This document shows, in pieces, positions 13,401-20,597 of a stretch of 20,597 nucleotides of DNA. Numbering within the stretch: position 1 is the first letter of the stretch; each line of letters begins with the position of its first letter. The position numbers and the translations under genes were made by a program. The notes under the pieces were generated by a model, which saw nothing but the letters and a program-made list of their open reading frames with translations, did no database searches and was not told the origin of the DNA. The DNA comes from G021776435 sp046756245. Lineage in GTDB: Bacteria > Pseudomonadota > Alphaproteobacteria > Caulobacterales > Parvularculaceae. Where the stretch lies: NCBI GenBank assembly GCA_046756245.1, contig JBHHVZ010000048.1, positions 1-20,597 on the forward strand, in the 5' to 3' direction.

Positions 13401-16028
13401 ATGAGCGACGAAGTCGAAACGAAGCCGAAATCAGGGCGCAAGCCGCTGAGTCTTCGCCGCACCGAAAAGGGCGCCGTGAAGCAAAGCTTCTCGCATGGGC
13501 GCACCAAGACGGTCGTGGTGGAGACCAAGCGCCGGCGGGTCCGCGGGCCAAAAAAGGCCGACGCGGATGCAGCGTCGGCCGAAAAGACGCCGCAGGCGAA
13601 AAAGCCGGGCGCGGCCGAAGCGCCCTCTGAGGAGGAAAAAAAACAGGGCGCCGTGCTGCGCACGCTTTCCGAGGAGGAAAAGCAGGCGCGCGTTGCCGCG
13701 CTCACGCAGGCGCGAAAGGAAGAAGAAACGCGCCGCAAGTTTGAGAAAGCGGAGCGGGCCGAACGAGAAGCACGCGAAGCTGAAGAGCGCGCCCGCCTCG
13801 AAGTCGAGCGCAAACGCCGCGCCGAAGAAGACGCGCGCCGCTCCAAGGAGGCCGAAGAGCGCCGTCGCGCCGAAGAAGAGGCGCGCGCAGCGCTCGAAGA
13901 AGAAGAACGCGAACGCAAGAAACGCAGCGCTGCAAAAACTGAAGTCCGCGCCAAAAGCGGCGCGGAAGCAAAGAACGCTGAGGCGGATCCCAACAACCCG
14001 CTCGCGCAGTTGGGCGGTCGTTTGAAGACAAGGCGCAAGACGGAAGGCGAACGCCGCGAGGCGAAGTCAAAAGACGCGCCGCGCCGGCGCACCGGCAAGC
14101 TCACCATCGCCAACGCGCTTGACGACGACGAGCGTCAGCGCTCGCTCGCTTCCGTTCGCCGCGCGCGCGAACGTGAGAAGCTCGCGCGGCAGTCCCGCGG
14201 CGAACAGGCGAAGATCGTGCGGGAAGTCGTTATCCCCGAAACGATCACCGTGCAGGAGCTCGCCCAGCGCATGGCGATGCGCGCCGTCGACCTCGTCAAG
14301 GAGCTGATGAAGCAGGGCCAGATGGTGACGGCGAACGCGATGCTCGACGCCGACACCGCACAGCTTATCGTCGAAGACCTCGGCCACACCGCGAAACGTG
14401 TCGCCGAATCCGATGTGGAAGAAGGACTCGCCGGCGATGCGGACAAGGAAGAAGACCTGATCGTTCGCCCGCCGGTCGTGACCGTGATGGGACATGTCGA
14501 CCACGGCAAGACGTCGTTGCTTGACGCGCTGCGCCAAACCGACGTTGTTTCAGGCGAAGCCGGCGGCATCACCCAGCATATCGGCGCCTACCAGGTCGAT
14601 CTCGGTGAAGGGCGCAAAATCACTTTCCTCGACACGCCCGGCCATGCCGCCTTTACGCAGATGCGCTCGCGCGGCGCGCAAGTGACCGACATCGTTGTTC
14701 TCGTCGTGGCCGCCGATGATTCGATCATGCCGCAGACCGTGGAGGCGATCAGCCACGCCAAGGCGGCCGGCGCGCCGATTATCGTCGCCATCAACAAATG
14801 CGACAAACCCGACGCCGACCCGAACCGGGTTCGCACTGATTTGCTGCAACATGAGATTCAAGTCGAGTCGATGGGCGGCGACGTACAGGACATCGAGGTT
14901 TCCGCGCTCAAGAAAACAAATCTCGACGCGCTTCAGGAAGCCATCCTTCTGCAGGCCGAGTTCATGGAGCTGAAAGCCAACCCCAACCGGGCGGCGGAAG
15001 GCTCGGTTGTTGAAGCGAAACTCGACAAGGGGCGCGGTACGGTGGCGACCCTGCTCGTTCAACGCGGAACTCTGAAACGCGGCGATATTTTTGTTGTCGG
15101 GAGCGAATGGGGCAAGGTGCGCGCGCTCACCGACGACAAAGGCAAACAGGTCGCCGAAGCAGGGCCGGCTTATCCGGTCGAAGTGCTCGGCCTTAATGGC
15201 GCGCCGGAGCCGGGCGATCAGTTCGTCGTCGTCGAGTCTGAAGCGCGGGCGCGCGAAATCGCCGAGTTCCGCCAGCGCAAGCGGCGCGAAACGTCGGTGG
15301 CGAAAGCGTCCGGCAGCTCGCTTGAGCAAATGATGGCGCAACTGCAAGACGCCGAAATCAAGGAACTTCCGATCGTCATCAAAGGCGACGTCCAGGGCTC
15401 GGTGGAAGCCATCGTAGGCGCGCTTGAAAAGCTCAGCACCGACGAAGTGCGCGTGCGTGTGTTGCATACGGGCGTTGGCGGGATTGCCGAATCCGACGTT
15501 ATTCTCGCCGCCGCCAGCGCCGCGCCGGTGATCGGCTTCAACGTGCGCGCCAACAAGCAGGCGCGCGAGGAAGCCGAACGCAGCGGCGTCGAAATCCGCT
15601 ATTATTCGGTGATCTATCACCTGATCGACGACATCACGGGCGTGCTTTCCGGCATGCTCGAGCCGGAGCTCAGGGAAACCTTCCTCGGCAACGCCGAGAT
15701 TCTTGAAGTCTTCAACATCTCCAAGCAGGGCAAAGTCGCCGGCTGCCGCGTCACGGAAGGCAAAGTCGAGCGCGGCGCGAAAGTGCGCCTCATTCGCGAC
15801 AACACGGTCATTCATGAAGGCGAGCTATCGCAGCTCAAGCGCTTCAAGGATGACGTCAACGAAGTTCCTGTCGGCCAGGAATGCGGCATGAGCTTCGCCA
15901 ATTACGAAGACCTCAAAGCAGGCGACGTCATCGAGTGCTTCTCGGTGGAGAAGGTGGCGCGGACGTTGAAAAAAGTGACGCGGTCGGCGAGCATGCCGGT
16001 GGAATGGAATACAAGGGCGGATGATTGA
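13401..16028 (+). CDS. infB: Translation initiation factor IF-2
   Basis: IF-2 is the GTPase that brings initiator tRNA to the 30S subunit and promotes subunit joining. The 875-residue protein starts with the alphaproteobacterial pattern GRKPLSLRRTEKGAVKQSFS. A long Arg/Glu/Ala-rich charged helical region follows (about residues 75-210), then the IF2_N domain (VIPETITVQELAQRMAMRAV, about 278-330). The G domain follows with GHVDHGKTS (from about 364), DTPGHAAF and NKCD, then the C-terminal initiator-tRNA-binding domains. ATG 13401 is chosen because GGAG sits just upstream and homologues start here; an in-frame GTG at 13347 would add 18 unconserved residues. It lies 106 bp after ylxR in the same operon. 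Confidence 0.98.
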   Translation: MSDEVETKPKSGRKPLSLRRTEKGAVKQSFSHGRTKTVVVETKRRRVRGPKKADADAASAEKTPQAKKPGAAEAPSEEEKKQGAVLRTLSEEEKQARVAALTQARKEEETRRKFEKAERAEREAREAEERARLEVERKRRAEEDARRSKEAEERRRAEEEARAALEEEERERKKRSAAKTEVRAKSGAEAKNAEADPNNPLAQLGGRLKTRRKTEGERREAKSKDAPRRRTGKLTIANALDDDERQRSLASVRRAREREKLARQSRGEQAKIVREVVIPETITVQELAQRMAMRAVDLVKELMKQGQMVTANAMLDADTAQLIVEDLGHTAKRVAESDVEEGLAGDADKEEDLIVRPPVVTVMGHVDHGKTSLLDALRQTDVVSGEAGGITQHIGAYQVDLGEGRKITFLDTPGHAAFTQMRSRGAQVTDIVVLVVAADDSIMPQTVEAISHAKAAGAPIIVAINKCDKPDADPNRVRTDLLQHEIQVESMGGDVQDIEVSALKKTNLDALQEAILLQAEFMELKANPNRAAEGSVVEAKLDKGRGTVATLLVQRGTLKRGDIFVVGSEWGKVRALTDDKGKQVAEAGPAYPVEVLGLNGAPEPGDQFVVVESEARAREIAEFRQRKRRETSVAKASGSSLEQMMAQLQDAEIKELPIVIKGDVQGSVEAIVGALEKLSTDEVRVRVLHTGVGGIAESDVILAAASAAPVIGFNVRANKQAREEAERSGVEIRYYSVIYHLIDDITGVLSGMLEPELRETFLGNAEILEVFNISKQGKVAGCRVTEGKVERGAKVRLIRDNTVIHEGELSQLKRFKDDVNEVPVGQECGMSFANYEDLKAGDVIECFSVEKVARTLKKVTRSASMPVEWNTRADD

Positions 16029-16115
16029 CGCGATTGCGGTCGGTGAATAGCGATCAATAGTCTGAATACCGGATGTTCATTACTTACCGCTAACCGCTAA
16101 CCAATACTAACTCCG

Positions 16116-16520
16116 ATGGTCCGTCATACATCTCATCGCAAAGGCCCCTCGCAGCGGCAGCTGCGCGCCGGCGAGCTTGTCCGCCACGCGCTCGTGGAAA
16201 TTCTGCAGCGCGAGGATTTGCGCGAGCCGGCGTTAAAGGACGTTTCAGTGACGGTGAGCGAGGCGCGCCTGTCGCCCGATCTCAAACAGGCGACTGTTTT
16301 CTGCACCCCGCTCGGCGGCGCCCATGAGACCGAGGTCGTCGCCGCGCTTAACCGGGTTGCGCCTTATCTACGCGGTCTGTTGGGCCGCAAGATCGACATG
16401 AAGTTCACCCCGGCGCTTTCCTTCCGCGCCGATGAAAGCTTCGCTGAAGCCGAGAAGGTCGACGCCCTACTCGCCCGCGATGACGTTGCGCGCGACCTCG
16501 CTCGCCGCGACGAAGAATAA
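16116..16520 (+). CDS. rbfA: Ribosome-binding factor A
   Basis: RbfA binds the 30S subunit during late 16S rRNA maturation and cold adaptation. The 134-residue protein has the family layout: an N-terminal SQRQLRAGELVRHALVEILQ helix, the strand DVSVTVSEARLSPDLKQATV, and the KH-type end with LRGLLGRKIDMKFTPALSFR and the DESFAEAEKVDALL helix. The ATG has no strong Shine-Dalgarno. It lies 87 bp after infB, across a short repeat-like AT-richer gap (accgctaaccgctaacc, 16087-16103). Length and motifs are normal. Confidence 0.95.
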   Translation: MVRHTSHRKGPSQRQLRAGELVRHALVEILQREDLREPALKDVSVTVSEARLSPDLKQATVFCTPLGGAHETEVVAALNRVAPYLRGLLGRKIDMKFTPALSFRADESFAEAEKVDALLARDDVARDLARRDEE

Positions 16521-16637
16521 TCGCCCGCCTTTTGCGGTTGACGAAGCGGCGCGGGGTCTGGTTCAAGACGCCGCAAAGGCATTCAATCCGCCCGCGCCCG
16601 TCCGAACCGGGCCCGGCTGATGCAAGCAAGGCGCACC

Positions 16638-17570
16638 ATGGGACGACGACGCAAGAAGGGCCGCCCGGTCTCGGGCTGGCTTATCCTCGACAAGGCGTAT
16701 GATCTGGGCTCGACAGAGGCCGTTTCGAAAGCGAAATGGCTCTTTCAGGCCCAGAAGGCCGGCCACGCCGGCGCCCTCGACCCGCTGGCCACCGGCGTCC
16801 TGCCGATCGCTTTCGGCGAAGCGACCAAGACAGTTCCGTACGTAATGGCGGCGGAAAAACGCTATCGCTTCACCGCAAGCTGGGGCGCGGCCACTTCTAC
16901 CGACGACCGCGAGGGCGACGTGATCGCGCGTTCGGATAAGCGCCCGTTGCGGGAAGAAATCGAAGCCGTGCTCGACCGGTTCACCGGTGAAATCGAACAG
17001 GTCCCGCCGCAATTTTCCGCCGTCAAAATCGCCGGCGAACGCGCCTATGACCTCGCCCGCGAAGGCGAGACTGTGAAGCTCGCCCCTCGCGTCGTCAAAA
17101 TTAGCACGCTGTCGCTCGTTGATATGCCGGATACGGACAATGCCGTGTTCGAGGCCGCGACCGGCAAGGGCGCCTATGTGCGCGCGCTGGTGCGAGACAT
17201 GGGCCGCGCGCTCGGAACTGAAGGTCATGTCGGCGAACTGCGCCGCCTCGCCGTCGGGCCGTTTCGCGCCGAGGACGGCGTCACGCTGTCCGCGCTTGAA
17301 GCTATGGAGAGCCCGGAGGCGCGCGACGAAATGCTGCTTCCGCTCGACGCCGCGCTCGCCGGCCTGCCGCAGACGGCGGTGACGGGGCCTGAGGCGGCGA
17401 AGCTCAAACGCGGCCAGGCGGCGGTGATTTCCCCGGCCGCGGCGAAAGGCGTGCGCGGGGATGTGGTCGGGCCGATCGAAGCCGTGCTCGCCTCGCTGCA
17501 CGGCGAGCCCGTCGCCATCTGCGAACTCGACGGGTTGAAGCTCAAGCCGGTGAGGGTGTTTAATTTGTAG
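16638..17570 (+). CDS. truB: tRNA pseudouridine(55) synthase
   Basis: TruB makes pseudouridine 55 in the T-loop of tRNAs. The 310-residue protein has GRPVSGWLILDKAYDLGSTE at the N-terminus, the catalytic segment GHAGALDPLATGVLPIAFGE with the active-site Asp, RYRFTASWGAATSTDDREGD, and the C-terminal GKGAYVRALVRDMGRALG motif. The usual KPxGxTS motif reads KAYDLGS here, a mild variant. ATG 16638 is preferred because it gives the MGRRRKKGRPVSGW start of relatives; ATG 16620 would add six residues. It follows rbfA by 117 bp and closes the operon. The 87 bp after it contains only a weak stem (17581-17614) without a T-run. Confidence 0.96.
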   Translation: MGRRRKKGRPVSGWLILDKAYDLGSTEAVSKAKWLFQAQKAGHAGALDPLATGVLPIAFGEATKTVPYVMAAEKRYRFTASWGAATSTDDREGDVIARSDKRPLREEIEAVLDRFTGEIEQVPPQFSAVKIAGERAYDLAREGETVKLAPRVVKISTLSLVDMPDTDNAVFEAATGKGAYVRALVRDMGRALGTEGHVGELRRLAVGPFRAEDGVTLSALEAMESPEARDEMLLPLDAALAGLPQTAVTGPEAAKLKRGQAAVISPAAAKGVRGDVVGPIEAVLASLHGEPVAICELDGLKLKPVRVFNL

Positions 17571-17657
17571 GGGCGGTGCGACTGACTCTGCGGCGCCGGA
17601 TCCGGACCGTCAGTTAAAACCCGAAAATGAGCCGGTCGTGAGGTTTTGGCATCGCGG

Positions 17658-17864
17658 TCAGCGTGGATCGAGCAAGTCGCTAGGCTTGCATTTGAGGCGT
17701 TCGCAGATGCGTTGCAGCGTGTCCAGCGTGACGTTCTGCTCGCCCTGCTCAATGCGGTTAAGGGAGGGCTGTGTAATGCCGGCCTTCCGTGCAAACTTGG
17801 ATTGCGTGAGTTTGCCTCTACGCTTGCGAAGATTTTCCGCCAAATTTCTTCGAAGATTTATCAC
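17658..17864 (-). CDS. Small Xre family HTH regulator
   Basis: A 68-residue protein that is almost entirely one Cro/CI-type helix-turn-helix domain: NLRKRRGKLTQSKFARKAGI, then TQPSLNRIEQGEQNVTLDTL and ERLKCKPSDLL. Such single-domain proteins act as DNA-binding repressors, sometimes as antitoxins. The start is GTG (17864-17862); GAAGGA abuts it too closely, and TTG seven codons in is an alternative. A tiny upstream frame (MGIKFNGIPKE) ends on the overlapping TGA. It is divergent from the second Xre gene across an AT-rich palindrome, so it may regulate both. No toxin gene accompanies it directly. Confidence 0.85.
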   Translation of the reverse strand: MINLRRNLAENLRKRRGKLTQSKFARKAGITQPSLNRIEQGEQNVTLDTLQRICERLKCKPSDLLDPR

Positions 17865-17902
17865 TCCTTCGGGATGCCATTGAACTTTATACCCATATGT
17901 AT

Positions 17903-17922
17903 ATTATGCACATATGCATAAT
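17903..17922. promoter_or_regulatory. Palindromic operator between divergent Xre genes
   Basis: ATTATGCA (17903-17910) and TGCATAAT (17915-17922) are perfect 8-bp inverted arms around CATA. The segment is strikingly AT-rich against GC-rich surroundings, and a related copy of CATATG lies at 17894-17899. Position between the two divergent helix-turn-helix genes is classic for an autoregulated Xre operator. Minus-strand sequence here (cataatatac) could also serve as a -10 element. Confidence 0.65.
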
Positions 17923-17946
17923 CACTCATGGCCGCAGAAACGATGA

Positions 17947-18396
17947 ATGAGTGGAGGGTTGAAACTGGCGGGACGTGAGCATCCACGCGTTGGTGGAAGG
18001 CCGCTGGCCGATCCCGCATACCATGAGGAAATCGTCAAGGTTATCGGCGCACGGCTGCGCCAGGCGCGGCTGTTCCGGCGCGTCTCGCAGAAGGAATTGG
18101 GCGACGCGCTCGGATTATCCTTCCAGCAAATCCAGAAATACGAAAAGGGCGTCAACCGAATTTCCATCAACATACTGATCATCGCCGCCTGTTTTCTGAA
18201 AACGCCGATCCAGTATTTTATCGATGGCCTGCCGGCAGGGAACGCCAAATCTGTCGGCGAGGAAAACGTCTGTCTGCCCCCATTCGACATATCCGACGCC
18301 GCCATGGGACTTGCGCGGGATTACGACCAGATCGCAGACCCGAAAGTGCGGCGGTTGCTTTTGGGCCTCGTCGCCGCCTTGGCCCCGGAAGAGTAG
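17947..18396 (+). CDS. Xre family transcriptional regulator (alphaproteobacterial type)
   Basis: A 149-residue DNA-binding protein with a Cro/CI helix-turn-helix at about residues 30-92: VIGARLRQARLFRRVSQKEL, then GLSFQQIQKYEKGVNRISIN and the LIIAACFLKTPIQYFIDGL helix. This form, with the FQQIQKYEKGxNRIS motif, is common in alphaproteobacteria. The C-terminal part is less conserved (DISDAAMGLARDYDQIADPK) and may serve dimerisation. No convincing ribosome-binding site precedes ATG 17947, and a TTG slightly downstream, after GGAGG, is possible. It is divergent from the small Xre gene, and its own product may bind the shared operator. Confidence 0.85.
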   Translation: MSGGLKLAGREHPRVGGRPLADPAYHEEIVKVIGARLRQARLFRRVSQKELGDALGLSFQQIQKYEKGVNRISINILIIAACFLKTPIQYFIDGLPAGNAKSVGEENVCLPPFDISDAAMGLARDYDQIADPKVRRLLLGLVAALAPEE

Positions 18397-18448
18397 CCGC
18401 CGCCGTCGAGCAAAGGTCTTTGAGGAAACGCGATATTGTCGTGCCACC

Positions 18449-18859
18449 TTACACAATCTCAACCGCATAATGCCGGTGGCCGCGTCTGATCCGGTAAGTC
18501 CCGAAGTCGCGCAGATCGAGCGTGAAAACTTTTCGGGTTCCCAGCGCTTCCGCAGCGGCGATAACGGATGCATCCGCCAGGTCCATGGGATGGTCGGCGT
18601 ATTTCTCCATCAGCTCGAACGCGCGGTCGAGTGTGGCTTCGTCGAGAAAGCAGACAGCAGCGCCGCCTTCGCCGATAAACCGCCGCAAGGCCTGCGATCC
18701 GCGGCTCTCGGGCGAAAGGATGTGGAACGCCTCCGTCAGCACCGGGAGAGTCGTCGCCAGCGGCGCGTCGATCGACTTTAATGTTTTGCGGCAGGCCTCG
18801 TGCATCGCATCGCGCGGATCGAAGAGCGCGATGAACGGCCCGGTGTCGACGACGATCAC
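18449..18859 (-). CDS. VapC-like PIN domain toxin
   Basis: A 136-residue PIN domain ribonuclease, the toxin half of a type II toxin-antitoxin pair. The acidic active-site residues are in place: Asp5 in MIVVDTGPFIALF, Glu43 in VLTEAFHIL, Asp96 in MDLADASVIAAAEALG, and the Asp115/Asp118 region in FTLDLRDFG. It therefore appears catalytically intact. The GTG start overlaps the antitoxin stop (GTGA, 18859-18856), so toxin translation depends on antitoxin translation. The specific RNA target is unknown. Confidence 0.9.
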   Translation of the reverse strand: MIVVDTGPFIALFDPRDAMHEACRKTLKSIDAPLATTLPVLTEAFHILSPESRGSQALRRFIGEGGAAVCFLDEATLDRAFELMEKYADHPMDLADASVIAAAEALGTRKVFTLDLRDFGTYRIRRGHRHYAVEIV

Positions 18860-19116
18860 CGGACGCTGCGTCGCTTGATGGCCGCAGCGGCGACTTCGCG
18901 CGACTGCGTCGACGGTCCGGATGCATAGCCGCCCGGCCCGAGATCGAGCGCAGCGTAAATATCGAACGCCTTGCGGGCCGGCGACTTCGACAGATCGCGC
19001 TCAAGCGCGCGCAATCCTTCCTTCAAAGCCCTAGACGCCGTCCAGCCGGTCGACTTGCGAATGCGGCTCAAGAGGCGGTCTTCCTCTTCGGTCAATCTCA
19101 CGGTCCTGCCGGGCAT
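18856..19116 (-). CDS. Ribbon-helix-helix antitoxin (VapB-like)
   Basis: An 86-residue antitoxin upstream of the PIN toxin. The N-terminal part (RTVRLTEEEDRLLSRIRKST, then ASRALKEGLRALERDL) matches a ribbon-helix-helix DNA-binding domain. The C-terminal part (AFDIYAALDLGPGGYASGPS and following) is the sort of extended segment that wraps the toxin. ATG 19116 has GGAGAT eight bases upstream. It overlaps the toxin start by four bases. It probably represses its own promoter through the half-site array at 19135-19153. Confidence 0.88.
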   Translation of the reverse strand: MPGRTVRLTEEEDRLLSRIRKSTGWTASRALKEGLRALERDLSKSPARKAFDIYAALDLGPGGYASGPSTQSREVAAAAIKRRSVR

Positions 19117-19134
19117 GCGGCGCGATCTCCGTAT

Positions 19135-19153
19135 TACAATTTGTAGTACAAAT
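19135..19153. promoter_or_regulatory. Toxin-antitoxin operator: TACAA/TTGTA half-site array
   Basis: Three half-sites alternate at a regular 6-bp period: TACAA (19135-19139), TTGTA (19141-19145) and TACAA (19147-19151), forming two overlapping palindromes. The longer one has 7-bp arms ATTTGTA/TACAAAT around a central G (19139-19153). It lies about 20 bp upstream of the antitoxin start, fitting an RHH autoregulatory site. Confidence 0.6.
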
Positions 19154-19211
19154 AGGAAAACGAGACGAAAAGGTCAAGGGGCTCCTTTCGGCTTACACCC
19201 CCTGCCCGCCC

Positions 19212-19305
19212 TTGCCAGCCCCGGCCTTTTCCCCTAAGACCCGCCGGACTTTTGACGACCCCGCTGGACGGCGTCCCGGCCGGGCCGGGCCTTTCCCCCG
19301 ACGCC
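19212..19305 (+). promoter_or_regulatory. rpsO promoter candidate and structured leader
   Basis: TTGCCA (19212-19217) and TAAGAC (19235-19240) are 17 bp apart, a moderate promoter match. The following leader can form a stem from GGCGTC (19270-19275) and GACGCC (19300-19305) enclosing CCCGGCCGGG. The stem ends just before the GGAG of rpsO. S15 is known to autoregulate through leader RNA in several bacterial groups, so this structure is a candidate, but I cannot match it to a specific described form. Confidence 0.35.
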
Positions 19306-19317
19306 GCGGAGAAAAAA

Positions 19318-19587
19318 ATGTCGATTACGGCTGAGCGCAAGGCCGCGCTCATCAAGGAATATTCAACCAAGGACGGAGACACCGGCTCGCCGGAGGTTCA
19401 GGTGGCGATCCTGTCTGAGCGGATCTCGAACCTCACCGAACATTTCAAGGATCACGTCAAGGACAACCACTCGCGGCGCGGGCTTTTGAAGCTCGTCTCC
19501 CAGCGCCGGCGCCTGCTCGACTATGTCAAGGGCAAGGACGAAGCGCGCTACAAGACGCTCATTGAACGCCTCGGCCTGCGCCGCTAG
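19318..19587 (+). CDS. rpsO: 30S ribosomal protein S15
   Basis: S15 binds the central domain of 16S rRNA early in 30S assembly. The 89-residue protein is complete, with the family motifs GDTGSPEVQVAILSERISNL, HFKDHVKDNHSRRGLLKLVS and RRRLLDYVKGKDEARYKTLI. ATG 19318 follows GGAG (19308-19311) and gives the standard length; an in-frame upstream start (19252) is not supported. It is usually next to truB; here a 1.7-kb block with regulators and a toxin-antitoxin pair separates them. pnp, its common downstream partner, is not in the window. Confidence 0.97.
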   Translation: MSITAERKAALIKEYSTKDGDTGSPEVQVAILSERISNLTEHFKDHVKDNHSRRGLLKLVSQRRRLLDYVKGKDEARYKTLIERLGLRR

Positions 19588-19610
19588 ATGAGCCGGGCAG
19601 GAAGGTCGCC

Positions 19611-20372
19611 ATGAAACTTTCGGGAACGAGCGCCGTCGTCACCGGCGGTGCGTCCGGCCTCGGCGCCGCCACGGCGCGCGCGCTTCAAGAAGAGGGCGCC
19701 AAGGTCGCGCTGTGGGACTTGAACGCCGACAAGGGCGAAGCGCTCGCCAAAGAGCTTGGCGGGATTTTCTGCACCGTCGACGTGACCGACGAGGAAAGCG
19801 TCAAGGCGGCGCTTGAAAAGACCCTCGCCGCGCATGGCGCGCCGCGCATTCTCGTCAACTGCGCCGGGATCGCCATCGGCGAAAAGACCGTCGGCAAGAA
19901 CGGCGCGCACCGGCTTGAAAGCTTCAAGAAGGTGATCGACATCAACCTCGTCGGCACGTTCAATTGCATCCGCCTCGTCGCCGAGGCGATGGAGACGACC
20001 GAGCCCATGGAAGACAATGAGCGCGGCGTCATCGTCAATACGGCCTCCGTCGCCGCCTTCGAGGGCCAGATCGGCCAGGCCGCCTATTCCGCCTCGAAGG
20101 GCGGGGTCGTCGCCATGACCCTGCCGATCGCGCGCGACCTGATGAATGCCGGCGTTCGCGTCAACACCATTGCGCCGGGCATTTTCGAAACGCCGATGAT
20201 GGCGGGCATGGACCGGAAGGTTCAGGACGCGCTCGCTGCCATGGTTCCGTTTCCAAAACGCCTGGGCAAACCCGAGGAATACGCCTCGCTTGCGGTGGAA
20301 ATCTGCCGCAACACAATGATCAACGGCGAAGTCATAAGAATTGACGGCGCCATCAGAATGCAGCCGAAGTGA
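19611..20372 (+). CDS. Short-chain dehydrogenase, 3-hydroxyacyl-CoA dehydrogenase type 2-like
   Basis: A 253-residue NAD-dependent classical short-chain dehydrogenase. It has the nucleotide motif TGGASGLG (residues 11-18), Asp36 at the end of the second strand favouring NAD over NADP, NCAG (83-86), and the catalytic Ser146, Tyr159 and Lys163 (YSASK). NTASVAAFEGQIGQAAYSAS together with GIFETPMMAGM resembles type 2 3-hydroxyacyl-CoA dehydrogenases (HSD17B10-like), which oxidise short or branched 3-hydroxyacyl-CoAs. The start has GGAAGG upstream. It lies only 23 bp after rpsO, so the two are probably co-transcribed. Confidence 0.9.
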   Translation: MKLSGTSAVVTGGASGLGAATARALQEEGAKVALWDLNADKGEALAKELGGIFCTVDVTDEESVKAALEKTLAAHGAPRILVNCAGIAIGEKTVGKNGAHRLESFKKVIDINLVGTFNCIRLVAEAMETTEPMEDNERGVIVNTASVAAFEGQIGQAAYSASKGGVVAMTLPIARDLMNAGVRVNTIAPGIFETPMMAGMDRKVQDALAAMVPFPKRLGKPEEYASLAVEICRNTMINGEVIRIDGAIRMQPK

Positions 20373-20374
20373 GA

Positions 20375-20597
20375 GATTAGGAACTAGGGGCTAGGGATTA
20401 GGTAATGGAAAATAGCGATGCTGTCATTCCGGGACGGCCTTCAGGCCGGACCCGGAATCCATTCCTGAGCGCGTCCGCTCGATCAGCTGGAAGGCGGGCG
20501 CAAGGAGCCAAGCGGGCGAAACGGATTCTGGGCCCGAGCTTTCGCTTGCCCCGGAATGACAGATTCACAATCCCTAATCCCTAGTCCCTAATCCCTA
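20375..20597. repeat. Composite inverted repeat, truncated by the window end
   Basis: Two nested layers are visible. The inner arms are CTGTCATTCCGGG (20421-20433) and its complement at 20550-20562, each followed inward by further pairing segments (for example GGCCTTCAGGCC at 20436-20447). This resembles the dispersed palindromic elements with TGTCATTCCGG ends found in many proteobacterial genomes. The outer arms are imperfect repeats of a TAGGGATTAGG unit at 20375-20401, in inverted form at 20569-20597. No open frame is supported. It may end the rpsO transcript. Confidence 0.75.

Noticed and set aside
13620..14030. Low-complexity Glu/Arg/Ala stretch as a separate repeat element
   Set aside because: It is the charged helical linker normal for the N-terminal part of IF-2, not a DNA repeat.
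14550..15815. A 421-codon open frame on the minus strand inside infB
   Set aside because: It lies entirely opposite the conserved IF-2 G domain and C-terminal domains; such antisense frames arise from GC-rich third codon positions. Its sequence shows no domain pattern.
16521..16620. A continuation of rbfA in the next frame (PPFAVDEAARGLVQDAAKAF)
   Set aside because: RbfA is already of normal length at 134 residues; the extra peptide is protein-like but has no start or homologous role that I recognise.
16563..17501. A 312-codon minus-strand frame opposite truB
   Set aside because: truB motifs on the plus strand explain this region completely.
17581..17614. Terminator after truB (ACTGAC/GTCAGT stem)
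   Set aside because: The stem is short, the loop is long and no T-run follows in either direction.

Overview
The window is GC-rich, gene-dense bacterial DNA that reads as an alphaproteobacterial chromosome. The evidence is the housekeeping order metK ... trmB ... rimP-nusA-ylxR-infB-rbfA-truB ... rpsO, which is typical of that class, together with the protein styles (alphaproteobacterial IF-2 N-terminus, Xre regulators, TrmB). I cannot place it to genus from sequence alone.

Layout: (1) 1-248 is a leader region with a long inverted repeat and a hairpin, followed by metK (249-1421). (2) 1525-3994 is a first accessory block: a NodH/Stf0-like sulfotransferase on the minus strand, a divergent Tat-exported dienelactone hydrolase-like enzyme, and a small secreted protein of unknown function. 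(3) trmB (4059-4745). (4) 4820-10338 is a second accessory block with a cell-surface or polysaccharide flavour: a CE15-like lipoprotein esterase, a GT2 glycosyltransferase translationally coupled (ATGA) to a remarkable fusion protein (ANL adenylation domain, carrier protein domain, left-handed beta-helix acyltransferase), and a convergent GT2 glycosyltransferase with C-terminal membrane segments. (5) 10425-17570 is the transcription/translation operon rimP-nusA-ylxR-infB-rbfA-truB. It is preceded by a good sigma70-type promoter and, between that promoter and rimP, a near-ideal intrinsic terminator that looks like an attenuator. (6) 17658-19153 is a third accessory block: two divergent Xre regulators around an AT-rich palindromic operator, and a vapBC-type toxin-antitoxin pair with its own operator. 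(7) rpsO (19318-19587) has a structured leader and is followed by a short-chain dehydrogenase where pnp is commonly found. The window ends in a composite inverted repeat (20375-20597).

How it works together: the core genes cover SAM synthesis, SAM-dependent tRNA methylation, ribosome maturation, transcription elongation, initiation and tRNA modification. The accessory genes between trmB and rimP, possibly with the sulfotransferase, suggest synthesis and decoration (acylation, sulfation, ester cleavage) of an extracellular glycan. The most unusual items are the three-domain ligase-carrier-acyltransferase, the rimP attenuator-like leader, and two genes whose best-supported starts are non-canonical (ATT for the first GT2, CTG for ylxR).
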